Origin: Rhodospirillales bacterium
Lineage (GTDB): Bacteria; Pseudomonadota; Alphaproteobacteria; ATCC43930; CGMCC-115725
Direction of reading: 5' to 3'
Assembly: GCA_027315365.1 (NCBI GenBank)
Contig: DAHUYF010000024.1
Span: forward strand, 1 to 37,309
Length of the DNA: 37,309 nt
Part shown: in pieces, positions 14,968 to 24,754 of the stretch
How the letters are laid out: each line of letters opens with the position of its first letter
How positions within the stretch are numbered: position 1 is the stretch's first letter
Made by a program: the position numbers and the translations under genes
Notes under the pieces: generated by a model
Database searches by the model: none
What the model was told of the DNA's origin: nothing
Seen by the model: the letters and a program-made list of their open reading frames with translations, nothing else

Positions 14968-15813
14968 ATGGGCGTTCTCGACGGCAAGGTCGCGGTGGTG
15001 GCCGGCGGCACCAGCGGCATCGGCGCCGGCATCGCCGAGCGCTTCGTCGAGGCGGGCGCCAGCGTGGTGCTGGCCAGCCCGGTCGTCGAGGAGGGCGAGG
15101 CGCTGGCGGCAAGGCTCGGCGACAAGGCCCGCTTCCACCGCACCGACGTCACCGAGGAGGCGGAGGTTTCGGCGCTGGTGGCGGCGGCGGTTGCCGCCTA
15201 TGGCCGGCTCGACTGCATGGTCAACAACGCCGGCATCGCCGGCCGCTTCGGCGGCATCGCCGGGCTCGACCTGGCGCAATACGAGCGCACGCTGGCGGTG
15301 GTGCTAAAGGGCGTCGTGCTCGGCACCAAGCATGCGGCGGCGGCGATGCTGCGCCAGGGCTCGGGCAGCATCATCAACACCGGCAGCGTCGCCGGCTCGC
15401 GCGCCGGCTACGGCCCCTATGACTATTCCGCCGCCAAGGCGGCGGTGATCCACTTCACCCGCTGCGTCGCCATGGAGCTGGGCGAGAAGGGCGTGCGCGC
15501 CAACAGCATCTCGCCCGGCGGCATCGTCACGCCGATCTTCGCCAAGGCGCTGCAGCTGCCGCCGGAGCAGGTCGGGCAGAGCTTCGCGCCACTCGAGGCC
15601 GCGCTCGCCAGATGGCATCCCATCCCGCGCGCCGGCCGCCCCGACGACATCGCCGGCGCCGCGCTCTTCCTGGCGAGCGACGCCGCGAGCTTCGTCAACG
15701 GCCACGACCTCGTGGTCGATGGCGGCCTCGTCGCCGGCCGGAGCTGGCCGCAGCAGCGCGCCGCGACCGAGGAGCTGGTGCGCGCGCTCCGGCCGCCGCC
15801 GCCCGGCGCTTAG
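14968..15813 (+). CDS. Short-chain dehydrogenase/reductase
   Basis: 281 residues with classical SDR features: GGTSGIGAG (13-21) for the cofactor, NNAG (86-89), Ser140 (INTGSVAG), Tyr153 and Lys157 (YSAAK), and the PGGIVTPIF segment after the active site. The ATG follows GAGGCGGAGG. After VVLASPV there is no obvious Arg for NADPH; residues there do not settle the cofactor. The family oxidises or reduces alcohols and ketones; the substrate cannot be read. The C-terminal tail of about 30 residues (RSWPQQRAATEELVRAL) is longer than in minimal SDRs. It stands alone; its stop overlaps the convergent DUF3501 stop by 4 bases (TTAG). Confidence 0.92.
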   Translation: MGVLDGKVAVVAGGTSGIGAGIAERFVEAGASVVLASPVVEEGEALAARLGDKARFHRTDVTEEAEVSALVAAAVAAYGRLDCMVNNAGIAGRFGGIAGLDLAQYERTLAVVLKGVVLGTKHAAAAMLRQGSGSIINTGSVAGSRAGYGPYDYSAAKAAVIHFTRCVAMELGEKGVRANSISPGGIVTPIFAKALQLPPEQVGQSFAPLEAALARWHPIPRAGRPDDIAGAALFLASDAASFVNGHDLVVDGGLVAGRSWPQQRAATEELVRALRPPPPGA

Positions 15814-16400
15814 CCGAGATCCTCCGCCAGCGCCGCGCGCGTCGCCTCGGGCATCACCGCCAGGTGGCCGTAATTCGGGTGGTCGATGCCGACCATCACC
15901 GCGGTGCCGGGTTTGCGGAATGTCGCCGTCTGCGCCGCGGTGAAGGGAAAGCGCAGGAACTGCACCGAGGAGGCCTTGCCGTCGGCCGTGGTGTTCTCGC
16001 GCGTCGGGTCGGCGACGCCGGCGACGCGCTCGCCGCCGACCGAGAGGAACATGTGGTCCTCGACGCCGCCCAGGCGCGCCAGCGCGCGGTCGCGCTGCTG
16101 CGGGTCTTCGATCTCGAACATCACCGTGGCGACGATCTCGTCGCCCTTGGGGACGAGCGGGTTGTAGGCATCGAGCTCGTCCTTGATCTGCGCCTCGCCG
16201 CCGCGCTCGATGTGCAGCATCTCGTGCACTTGCAGCCACATCGTGTCGAAGCTCTCGAAATAGAAGGTACAATAGGGCCCGACTTCGATGCGGCGGCCAC
16301 GCTTCGCCTCGCCGATGCGGCGGCGATGCTCGCGGCGCTCGGCGGCATATTGCTCGGCGGGCAGGATGTCGGCGCGGGTGATCTCGCGCTTGGTCGGCAT
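15810..16400 (-). CDS. DUF3501 family protein
   Basis: 196 residues. The ATG at 16400 follows GGGAGC and is 11 bases after the Fe-S gene stop. Recognisable features are an N-terminal ITRADILPAEQY, then RRIEVGPYCTFYFESFDTMWLQVHEML and IKDELDAYNPLVPKGDEI, and a C-terminal HPNYGHLAVM. This matches the DUF3501 proteins I know beside rubrerythrin and a GlpC-like Fe-S protein in Proteobacteria. No function is established. His/Glu-rich segments (QVHEMLHIERG) would allow metal binding, but that is only a guess. There is one cysteine, no signal peptide and no membrane segment, so it is probably cytoplasmic. It is the last gene of the rubrerythrin operon. Confidence 0.87.
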   Translation of the reverse strand: MPTKREITRADILPAEQYAAERREHRRRIGEAKRGRRIEVGPYCTFYFESFDTMWLQVHEMLHIERGGEAQIKDELDAYNPLVPKGDEIVATVMFEIEDPQQRDRALARLGGVEDHMFLSVGGERVAGVADPTRENTTADGKASSVQFLRFPFTAAQTATFRKPGTAVMVGIDHPNYGHLAVMPEATRAALAEDLG

Positions 16401-16411
16401 GGCGGCGCTCC

Positions 16412-17758
16412 CTAGCTTTGCAGCAGCCCATAGGCGCGGGCGAAGAGCTCGATCGGATGGAACGCCGCGCCGGGCGGCTTGGTTTCGCCGTCGAGCAGTT
16501 CCATACCCTGCAGGATATGCGTGGCGGCGAGCGGGCATTCCGAGGCGAGGAAGGCCTTGTCGTTCTTCAGCGCCTGGCGCGACACCGGCTTGCCCACCTT
16601 GAGCGCCACGTCGAAATTCTCCTTGAGAACGCCCCAGGAACCGCCATGGCCGGAGCAGCGCTCGATCACCGCGACGTCGGGTTCGGGGAGCAGCCGCAGC
16701 ATCTCGGCCGCCTTGGGTCCCATGTTCTGCGCCCGGGCATGGCAGGCGAGATGCAGGCTGACCCCGCCCGGCAGCGGCGCCAGGCCGGGCGCCAGCCCTT
16801 CCTTCTTGGCGATGTCGACGACGTATTCGCTGATGTCGAAGGTGGCCTGCGCCAGTCGCTTCACCGCCGCGTCCTCCGGCAGAATCAGCGGCCATTCGAA
16901 TTTCAGCATCAGCGCGCAGGATGGCGTCAGCGCCACGATGTCCCAGCCCTCGGCGATGCGCGGGGCAAGCGCCGCCGCTACCTCGCGCGCATGCTCGGCG
17001 ACGCGCGCGAGATCGCCCTGCTCCAGATGCGGCATGCCGCAGCAGCGGGGATATGCCGCCTCGACGCTGACGCCGTTGCGCGCGAGCACGGCATGCGCCG
17101 CCTCGCCGATGCGCGGGTTGTTGTAGTTGACGAAGCAAGTGGCGTAGAGCAGCGCCTTGCGCTTGGCCGCCGGCGCGCCGGCATCGCGCTCGGGCGGCGC
17201 GGCTTCGGCACGCGCCACGAAGCTCTTGGCGTGGAATTTCGGCAGCTCGGCACGGCGGTCGATATCGGCGAGCTTCTCCATCACCGGCCGGGTCAGCGGG
17301 TTGCCCGTCCGGCTTGCCCAGTTGGCGAGCGGCGCCACCGCGCCGGCGAGCGCGCCGTTGCGGTCGGTTTCGACCAGCTGGCGCTGCGACCAGGAGAGCC
17401 TGCCCTCGCGGAAATCGGCGGCGCGATAGCGCAGCATCAGATGCGGGAAGTCGACCGCCCACTCGTGCGGCGGCACATAGGGGCATTTGGTCATGAAGCA
17501 CATGTCGCAGAGCGTGCAGGCTTCGACCACCTTGCGGTAATCGCCGCGATCGACGGCATCGACCTCGCCGGTGGCGGAATTGTCGACGAGATCGAAGAGG
17601 CGCGGGAAGCTGTCGCAGAGATTGAAGCAGCGCCGACAGCCGTGGCAGATGTCGAAGACGCGGTGCATCTCTGCGTCGATCTTGGCGCGGTCGTGGAAAT
17701 CCGGATTCTGCCAGTCGATCCGGTGCCGCGTCGGCGGCTCGAGACTGCCTTCTCGCAT
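16412..17758 (-). CDS. GlpC/HdrD-like Fe-S oxidoreductase subunit
   Basis: 448 residues. The N-terminal half carries two ferredoxin-type clusters: C38/C41/C44/C48 ([11 protein letters not shown]) and C81/C84/C87/C92 ([12 protein letters not shown]). The C-terminal half has CCG-type (DUF3483/Cys-rich) domains: YPRCCGMPH with an upstream ATC, and a second one with [11 protein letters not shown] and [10 protein letters not shown], where the CCG pair is degenerate (C-S-G). Such proteins resemble GlpC and the HdrD C-terminal unit and pass electrons between a flavoprotein and a quinone or thiol; no flavoprotein partner is adjacent. With rubrerythrin upstream and DUF3501 downstream it is likely to be part of an oxidative-stress electron path. 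This is an inference from context. Confidence 0.88.
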   Translation of the reverse strand: MREGSLEPPTRHRIDWQNPDFHDRAKIDAEMHRVFDICHGCRRCFNLCDSFPRLFDLVDNSATGEVDAVDRGDYRKVVEACTLCDMCFMTKCPYVPPHEWAVDFPHLMLRYRAADFREGRLSWSQRQLVETDRNGALAGAVAPLANWASRTGNPLTRPVMEKLADIDRRAELPKFHAKSFVARAEAAPPERDAGAPAAKRKALLYATCFVNYNNPRIGEAAHAVLARNGVSVEAAYPRCCGMPHLEQGDLARVAEHAREVAAALAPRIAEGWDIVALTPSCALMLKFEWPLILPEDAAVKRLAQATFDISEYVVDIAKKEGLAPGLAPLPGGVSLHLACHARAQNMGPKAAEMLRLLPEPDVAVIERCSGHGGSWGVLKENFDVALKVGKPVSRQALKNDKAFLASECPLAATHILQGMELLDGETKPPGAAFHPIELFARAYGLLQS

Positions 17759-17785
17759 CGTCGGTCTCCGCTTCTCGCCAAGCGC

Positions 17786-17811
17786 GAAGGGGCGCAGCGC
17801 TGCGCCCCTTC
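17786..17811. repeat. 26-bp perfect palindrome between rubrerythrin and Fe-S gene
   Basis: GAAGGGGCGCAGC (17786-17798) is followed directly by its exact reverse complement (17799-17811). In RNA it would form a strong hairpin about 25 bases after the rubrerythrin stop and 27 before the Fe-S gene ATG. No U-tract follows on the minus strand. It probably sets the relative expression of the two genes, by mRNA stability or partial termination. Confidence 0.8.
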
Positions 17812-17836
17812 CCGTTTTCCCGCCGCCGCAATCGCC

Positions 17837-18256
17837 TCAGGCGAGCGCGTCGAGCGCCTTCTGGAACCGGCCGGCATGCGACTTCTCGGCCTTGGCGAGC
17901 GTCTCGAACCAGTCGGCGATCTCGTCGAAGCCTTCGTTGCGCGCGGTGCGCGCCATGCCGGGATACATGTCGGTGTATTCGTGCGTCTCACCGGCAATGG
18001 CGGCCTTGAGGTTGTCTCCGGTCGGGCCGATCGGCTTGCCGGTGGCGGGATCGCCGGTCTCCTCGAGGAATTCGAGATGGCCGTGGGCATGGCCGGTCTC
18101 GCCCTCGGCGGTGGAGCGGAACACCGCGGCGACGTCGTTGTAGCCTTCGACATCCGCCTTTTGTGCGAAATAGAGATAGCGGCGGTTGGCCTGGCTCTCG
18201 CCGGCAAACGCGGCCTTCAGATTGTCCTCGGTCTTGGTTCCCTTGAGTTTGGCCAT
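17837..18256 (-). CDS. rbr: Rubrerythrin (single ferritin-like domain)
   Basis: 139 residues. The diiron ligands are visible in two half-repeats: [17 protein letters not shown] with [16 protein letters not shown], then [18 protein letters not shown] with [12 protein letters not shown]. The C-terminal rubredoxin domain of classical rubrerythrins is absent, so electrons must come from another protein, plausibly the Fe-S protein encoded next. The family reduces hydrogen peroxide at a nonheme diiron centre in the cytoplasm. An Irr-type site and a TTGACA-containing promoter lie 60-110 bases upstream, and irr itself is the preceding gene, so iron/haem-responsive control is likely. Confidence 0.95.
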   Translation of the reverse strand: MAKLKGTKTEDNLKAAFAGESQANRRYLYFAQKADVEGYNDVAAVFRSTAEGETGHAHGHLEFLEETGDPATGKPIGPTGDNLKAAIAGETHEYTDMYPGMARTARNEGFDEIADWFETLAKAEKSHAGRFQKALDALA

Positions 18257-18314
18257 GAGCTCCTCCTCGATCGAACGTGGAACGTCCTGCTGCGTGGTAC
18301 GCGTGCGGTGGCTG

Positions 18315-18345
18315 ATTCTATGACCCCGCCGGGCGCGAGTGTCAA
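18315..18345 (-). promoter_or_regulatory. Promoter of the rubrerythrin operon
   Basis: On the minus strand a perfect TTGACA (18345-18340) is followed after 19 bases by TAGAAT (18320-18315, 5 of 6 to TATAAT). The spacer is 2 longer than ideal, and with 17-18 bases CATAGA or ATAGAA could serve. The ICE-like site lies just upstream of the -35. Confidence 0.55.
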
Positions 18346-18348
18346 TAG

Positions 18349-18365
18349 ATTAGACAAATTCTAAA
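18349..18365 (-). promoter_or_regulatory. Irr-binding (ICE-like) site
   Basis: On the minus strand TTTAGAATTTGTCTAAT (18365-18349). The remembered Irr/ICE pattern is TTTAGAA-N3-TTCTAAA: the left half matches 7 of 7, the right half 5 of 7. It lies 3 bases upstream of the rubrerythrin -35 and in the gap directly after irr. Upstream placement would suit activation, overlap would suit repression; the sequence alone does not decide. Confidence 0.6.
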
Positions 18366-18406
18366 GAAGCGTCGGTGCTGAAGCGGCGGCTTGCGCCCGC
18401 CGCCGG

Positions 18407-18829
18407 TCAGTCCTCGTCGCGCTCGACGCGGATGATCACGTCCACCCGCCGGATGGCGGTGCCGGCCGGCGGCAAGGGCACGTTGCTGACATCGATGCGG
18501 TCGCCCGGGATGTCGACCAGCCGGCCGCTCTCCTCGAGGAAGAAATGGTGGTGGTCGCTCACATTGGTGTCGAAATAGGAGCGGCCGGGATTGACCACCA
18601 CCTCGCGCAGCAGGCCGGCGCCGATGAACTGGTGGAGTGTGTTGTAGACCGTGGCGAGCGACACCGGCACCGCGGCGGACACTGCCTCGCCGTGGAGCTG
18701 CTCGGCGGTGACGTGACGGTCGGCCTTGTCGAACAGCAGCCGCGCCAGCGCCAGCCGCTGCCGCGTCGGGCGTAGGCCGGCGCTGCGCAGCATTTCCAAC
18801 GCATTGGCGAAGGGGCGTGGTCCGCTCAT
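18407..18829 (-). CDS. irr: Iron response regulator Irr (Fur family)
   Basis: 140 residues. The winged helix reads EMLRSAGLRPTRQRLALARL and PVSLATVYNTLHQF. The haem/metal region SDHHHFFLE has three consecutive histidines (93-95), the alphaproteobacterial Irr hallmark, in place of the zinc cysteines of Fur; there are no cysteines at all. The N-terminal GCP haem-regulatory motif of the Bradyrhizobium protein is absent. Irr acts under low iron, binding ICE boxes to repress or activate haem and iron genes, and is inactivated when haem is plentiful. An ICE-like site lies just downstream before rubrerythrin. Its own upstream gap of 157 bp has no confident promoter. Confidence 0.93.
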   Translation of the reverse strand: MSGPRPFANALEMLRSAGLRPTRQRLALARLLFDKADRHVTAEQLHGEAVSAAVPVSLATVYNTLHQFIGAGLLREVVVNPGRSYFDTNVSDHHHFFLEESGRLVDIPGDRIDVSNVPLPPAGTAIRRVDVIIRVERDED

Positions 18830-18986
18830 GGCTCCGACGATACCGGGACTAGAAAACGAACCTTAGCGCAGGACGGGGGCGCTGGCAAAGGTCGCCACGA
18901 CCGTCGCCCTCCTGATCGCCCGCCGGGCCGGGCCGCCCGACCCTACCCCTCCCGATCGCCCGCGCGCCACCGCCGGGCGGCGGCGG

Positions 18987-20384
18987 TCAGTCGCCGGTCT
19001 GCAGCCGCTCGATCAGCTCGCGTACGGTGGGAATGAAGCCGTTGGCGTAGAACGGGTCGCGGGAGAAGCGGTAGGCGTTGTGGCCGGCGAACATGAGCTG
19101 GAACTCGACGTCGTCGGAATGGCTGATGGTCTGCAGTGTCTTCTGGATGCAGAAGCTGCGGGGATCGGCCTTCTTGCCGGTCGTGCCGTCCTCGTTCTGC
19201 GCCCAGTTGGAGAACTGGCAGGCGGACAGGCAGCCCATGCAGTTGATCTGATCCTCGCGGATCTCCAGCGCTTTCTCCGGCGCGACGAAGATCAGCGTCG
19301 AATCCGGCGTGCGCAGCGCCTCGGTGAAGCCCTGGCTCATCCAGGTCAGCGCGCGCTCGCGGTCGTGCGGCGTCAGGTAGACGACGCGACCGCGGGCGCC
19401 GACCTCGAGCGGCGCGAGATGGTCGCCCACCGCCTCGATGGCGTAGGCCACCTGATGCTCGGCGCGCTGCTGCAGCTCTCCCAGGAAGTCGTTGCGCACC
19501 GCCGAGGAATAGAAGCCGGTCGGGCTGAAGCGGTTGAGGTAGACGTCGCCTTCCTTGAGCGTCAGCAGCCGGCGCTTCCACGCCTCGGAGATGGGGCTCT
19601 CCTTGGTGAGCAGCGGCCGCGTGCCGAATTGGAAGGCCATCGGCCCGAGTTCGGGGCTGTCGATCCAGTCGCGCCACTCCTTGAGGCACCAGACGCCGCC
19701 GGCCATGAAGATCGGCGTCGCTGCCAGGCCCCATTCGCGCATCATCTGGCGCAGCTCGCGCACCCGCGGGAACGGTGCCTCCGGCTTCTCGGGATCCTCG
19801 CTGTTGGACAGGCCGTTATGGCCGCCGGCGAGCCAGGGGTCTTCGTAGACGACGCCGCCGAGCCAGTCGCGGAATTTGTGGTAGGCGCGCTTCCACAGCG
19901 CGCGGAAGGCGCGTCCCGAGGAGACGATCGGATAATAGTGGACGCCGTAATGGGCGCAGATCTCGGCGATCTTGTACGGCATGCCGGCGCCGCAGGTGAC
20001 GCCGTGGACGAGGCCGCGGGCGCCTTCGAGCACGCCGTGCAGGATGCGCTCGGCCGCAGCCATTTCCCACAGCACGTTCATGTGGATGCGGCCCTGGCCG
20101 TTGGAGCGCTCATGCGCGATGCGCGCCTGGGCGATGCCGCCGGCGATCGAATAGGCGATCAGCTCCTCATGCCGCTCGCGCCGGGTGCGGCCGCGATAGA
20201 TCTGGGCGAGGTAACCGCCCTCGGCGTCATAGGTATCGGCGTTGACGCCGGAAAAGGTGCCGACGCCGCCGCAGGCGGCCCAGGCGCCGGAGCTCTCGCC
20301 GTTGGACACGGAGATGCCCTTGCCGCCCTCGACCAGCGGCAACACCTCGCATCCGGAAATCACCAGCGGTTTAAGTCCGATCAC
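18987..20384 (-). CDS. Nitronate monooxygenase / PfaD-like flavin oxidoreductase
   Basis: 465 residues from GTG, preceded by GAGGGC. It is a TIM-barrel FMN protein of the nitronate monooxygenase/PfaD group: N-terminal SGCEVLPLVEGGKGISVSNG, glycine-rich GVTCGAGMPYKIAEI, PIFMAGGVWC and FGTRPLLTKESP. It is longer than the 320-350 residues of simple nitronate monooxygenases. The extra C-terminal part holds a cysteine cluster, C-x2-C-x3-C (INCMGCLSACQFSNW) with a further Cys in SFCIQKTL, possibly an Fe-S or zinc site. The substrate is unknown; nitronate oxidation is only the generic annotation. An AT-rich inverted repeat lies 54-76 bases upstream of the start. Confidence 0.8.
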   Translation of the reverse strand: MIGLKPLVISGCEVLPLVEGGKGISVSNGESSGAWAACGGVGTFSGVNADTYDAEGGYLAQIYRGRTRRERHEELIAYSIAGGIAQARIAHERSNGQGRIHMNVLWEMAAAERILHGVLEGARGLVHGVTCGAGMPYKIAEICAHYGVHYYPIVSSGRAFRALWKRAYHKFRDWLGGVVYEDPWLAGGHNGLSNSEDPEKPEAPFPRVRELRQMMREWGLAATPIFMAGGVWCLKEWRDWIDSPELGPMAFQFGTRPLLTKESPISEAWKRRLLTLKEGDVYLNRFSPTGFYSSAVRNDFLGELQQRAEHQVAYAIEAVGDHLAPLEVGARGRVVYLTPHDRERALTWMSQGFTEALRTPDSTLIFVAPEKALEIREDQINCMGCLSACQFSNWAQNEDGTTGKKADPRSFCIQKTLQTISHSDDVEFQLMFAGHNAYRFSRDPFYANGFIPTVRELIERLQTGD

Positions 20385-20437
20385 TTGCCCTCGCCACGCC
20401 CGCGACGCCTCCGGCGCCGCCCTCGCTGCACTATGTA

Positions 20438-20460
20438 TTGATTATCCCTGGGATAATCAA
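20438..20460. promoter_or_regulatory. AT-rich perfect inverted repeat before the flavin oxidoreductase
   Basis: Arms TTGATTATCC (20438-20447) and GGATAATCAA (20451-20460) match perfectly across CTG. It overlaps the stop codon of the glycerophosphodiesterase gene and stands out against the GC-rich surroundings. There is no U-tract, so an operator for the downstream gene is more likely than a terminator. It is not an FNR box, since the TTGAT/ATCAA halves are too far apart. Confidence 0.6.
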
Positions 20461-21215
20461 ATGGGATGAGCGCCGAGCCCGGCGGCCAGCCGATCCGGGC
20501 AGTCGCTGAACACCGCCGCGACGCCCCAGGACCACAGCGTGCGCGCCCGCTCCGGTTGATTGACGGTGTAGGCGAACACCGCCAGCCCGGCTGCAGTCAG
20601 CGCCGCCACGGTGTCGTGCTCGAGCTGGCGCTGCTCGGCATGCAGCCCGGCGCAGCCCAGCGCCTCGACCTGCGCTCGCCAGGAGGGCGGTACCGTTTCC
20701 ACCAGCAGCGCCCGCTCGATCGCCGGCGCTGCCGACCTGGCCGCCGCCAGCGCCGCGGGCTTGAAGCTCGATAGCAGCGGCGCCGGCAGGACATCCGGCC
20801 AGCGCTCCGCCACCAGCGCCGCCACCCGGCCGCCGGTCGCGGCTTCGGCGCCCGGTGCCGGCTTCAGCTCGATCACCGCGCCGAGGCCAAGCTCGGCCAA
20901 CAGCGCGATCGTCTCTTCGAGGCCGGGCACGCGCTCGCCGCGGAACGCCGGGCCGAACCAGGCGCCAGCGTCGAGGCGGCGGAGCTCGGCGAAATCGAGC
21001 GCAGCCGCCTCGCCCCGTCCCGTCGTGGTGCGCTCCAGCGTGTCGTCATGCAGCACGATCGCCTGCCCGTCACGGCTCAGCCGGACGTCGAACTCGACCC
21101 AGCCGACCCCCAACGCCGCCGCCTTGCGGAAGCCCGCCAGCGTGTTCTCGGGCGCCGCCTGCGCCGCGCCGCGATGGCCGATGACGCGCGGCCAGTCTCG
21201 TGCGGCGCCGGCCAT
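20457..21215 (-). CDS. ugpQ: Glycerophosphodiester phosphodiesterase (UgpQ-like)
   Basis: 252 residues, no signal peptide, so cytoplasmic. GDPD-family motifs: VIGHRGAAQAAPENTLAGF at the start with the catalytic His-Arg, WVEFDVRLSRDGQAIVLHDDTLERTT with the metal-binding Glu/Asp and second His, and VIELKP later. It hydrolyses glycerophosphodiesters such as glycerophosphocholine to glycerol-3-phosphate and alcohol. The gene starts 7 bases after the pnp stop, so it is likely read through from pnp, although no functional link is evident. Length and motifs fit UgpQ; there is no ugp transport gene nearby. Confidence 0.93.
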   Translation of the reverse strand: MAGAARDWPRVIGHRGAAQAAPENTLAGFRKAAALGVGWVEFDVRLSRDGQAIVLHDDTLERTTTGRGEAAALDFAELRRLDAGAWFGPAFRGERVPGLEETIALLAELGLGAVIELKPAPGAEAATGGRVAALVAERWPDVLPAPLLSSFKPAALAAARSAAPAIERALLVETVPPSWRAQVEALGCAGLHAEQRQLEHDTVAALTAAGLAVFAYTVNQPERARTLWSWGVAAVFSDCPDRLAAGLGAHPI

Positions 21216-21222
21216 CGGCGGC

Positions 21223-23355
<2,133 letters not shown>

Positions 23356-23451
23356 CTCTCTCTTCCTTCTCTCTCAGAAACGTGTCGGGGCGCGCGCGCG
23401 GCCGCTGCGGCCATCGCTGCGTATCCAGCCCCGGTGGATGGGATGGGCGTC

Positions 23452-23492
23452 ATAAAACGCCGCTGCGGCCCGCGAAGCGCCGGCCGCGGCGT
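23452..23492 (-). terminator. Intrinsic terminator after rpsO
   Basis: On the minus strand ACGCCGC and GGCC pair with GGCC and GCGGCGT (23492-23458, with a small bulge), giving a hairpin followed directly by TTTTATG. It lies about 50 bases after the rpsO stop and before the pnp leader, so pnp probably has its own promoter or relies on partial read-through. Confidence 0.7.
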
Positions 23493-23540
23493 GCCCCGGA
23501 ACCGGGGCCGCTTTCCGTCGGCCGGCAGGGAGGGCGGCGC

Positions 23541-23810
23541 TCAGCGCCGCAACCCCAGACGCTCGATCACCGTCTCGTAGCGGGCCACATCCTTGCCCTT
23601 GAGGTAATCGAGCTGGCTGCGGCGCTGACCGACCATGACCAGCAGGCCGCGCCGGGAATGAAAATCCTTAGGGTGGGTCGCCAGGTGGTCGGTCAGATTC
23701 TTGATGCGCTCCGACAGCAGCGCAATCTGCACCTCCGGCGAACCGGTGTCGCCGTCCTTGCGGGCATATTCCTTGACCAGCTCATGCTTGCGCTCGAGCG
23801 AGATCGACAT
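23541..23810 (-). CDS. rpsO: 30S ribosomal protein S15
   Basis: 89 residues, exactly the usual size. It starts [20 protein letters not shown] and contains [37 protein letters not shown] and the basic C-terminus [13 protein letters not shown]15 binds the 16S central domain and helps join the subunits. The ATG has AAGGAGATGCCC before it. It lies 17 bases after truB, and truB-rpsO-pnp is an almost universal proteobacterial order. Confidence 0.98.
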   Translation of the reverse strand: MSISLERKHELVKEYARKDGDTGSPEVQIALLSERIKNLTDHLATHPKDFHSRRGLLVMVGQRRSQLDYLKGKDVARYETVIERLGLRR

Positions 23811-23827
23811 CGGGCATCTCCTTCAAT

Positions 23828-24754
23828 TCACAGGTTCAGCACACGCACCGGCTTGATGCCGCCCGCCACCGTCTGGGCGACCGCCACCAGCTTGCCGCCG
23901 GTGGTGGCACGGACCGTCGCGCCGTCGCCGAGTTGGTCGATGCGCGCCCGATCGGAAGGGCGCAACGGCGTCACGGCTTGGCCGCAACGCAGCCGGCCGG
24001 CCTCGTCCTCCGTCAGGGCGAGCGCCGGGATGTCGTCCAGCGCCGTCTCGACCGGAAGTATGTGGCCGGAAGCGGCCGCACTATGCCCCAGCGAGGCCAG
24101 ATTATCCAGGGAAATCGCGTCTTCCGCCCGGAACGGGCCGACCCTGAGGCGGCGCAGTGCGCTGACATGGGCGAGCGTGCCCAGCGCTTCGCCGAGATCG
24201 CGGCCGATCGCCCGTATGTAGGTGCCCTTGCCGACCATCGCTTCGAGCTCGGCATGGTCGGGATCCGGCTGGCGCAGCAGGCGCAGCTCCAGGATGTCGA
24301 CCGGGCGGGGGGCGAGGTCGACCGCCGCCCCGCTGCGCGCGAGGTCATAGGCCCGCTCGCCGGCGATCTTGAGCGCGGAGAAGGCGGGGGGCCGCTGGCG
24401 GATGGTGCCGATGAAGCCGGGCAGTGCCGCGGCGATCGCCGCCGTCGACGGCCGCTCGGCGCTGCTGGCGGTGACCCTGCCGGCGGCGTCGTCGGTGTCT
24501 CGGGCTTCGCCCCAGCGCAGCGTGAAGCGGTAGACCTTGCGTCCCGCCATGGCCCAGGAGACCGTCTTGGTGGCTTCGCCCAGCGCGATCGGCAGCACTC
24601 CGGTGGCGAGCGGATCGAGCGTGCCGCCATGGCCGGCCTTGGCGGCGTCGAGCAGGCGGCGCACCGCGCCCACCGCCTGGCTCGAGCTCATGCCCAGCGG
24701 CTTGTCGAGGATCAGCCAGCCATGGATCGCTTGGCCGCGCCGCCTAGCCGCCAT
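23828..24754 (-). CDS. truB: tRNA pseudouridine-55 synthase
   Basis: 308 residues. The catalytic Asp is in GHGGTLDPLATGVLPIALG (about residues 42-60), the TruB signature. AGRKVYRFTLRWGEARDTDD, RQRPPAFSALKIAGERAYDLAR and KGTYIRAIGRDLGEAL follow in family order. The C-terminal PUA-like part is short, ending IKPVRVLNL. It makes the T-loop pseudouridine of tRNAs. The ATG overlaps the rbfA end by 11 bases, so the two are translated in tandem. Confidence 0.97.
   Translation of the reverse strand: MAARRRGQAIHGWLILDKPLGMSSSQAVGAVRRLLDAAKAGHGGTLDPLATGVLPIALGEATKTVSWAMAGRKVYRFTLRWGEARDTDDAAGRVTASSAERPSTAAIAAALPGFIGTIRQRPPAFSALKIAGERAYDLARSGAAVDLAPRPVDILELRLLRQPDPDHAELEAMVGKGTYIRAIGRDLGEALGTLAHVSALRRLRVGPFRAEDAISLDNLASLGHSAAASGHILPVETALDDIPALALTEDEAGRLRCGQAVTPLRPSDRARIDQLGDGATVRATTGGKLVAVAQTVAGGIKPVRVLNL

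Noticed and set aside
20438-20460. FNR/anaerobox
   Set aside because: TTGAT and ATCAA are present but separated by 13 bases rather than 4, so the FNR spacing is wrong.
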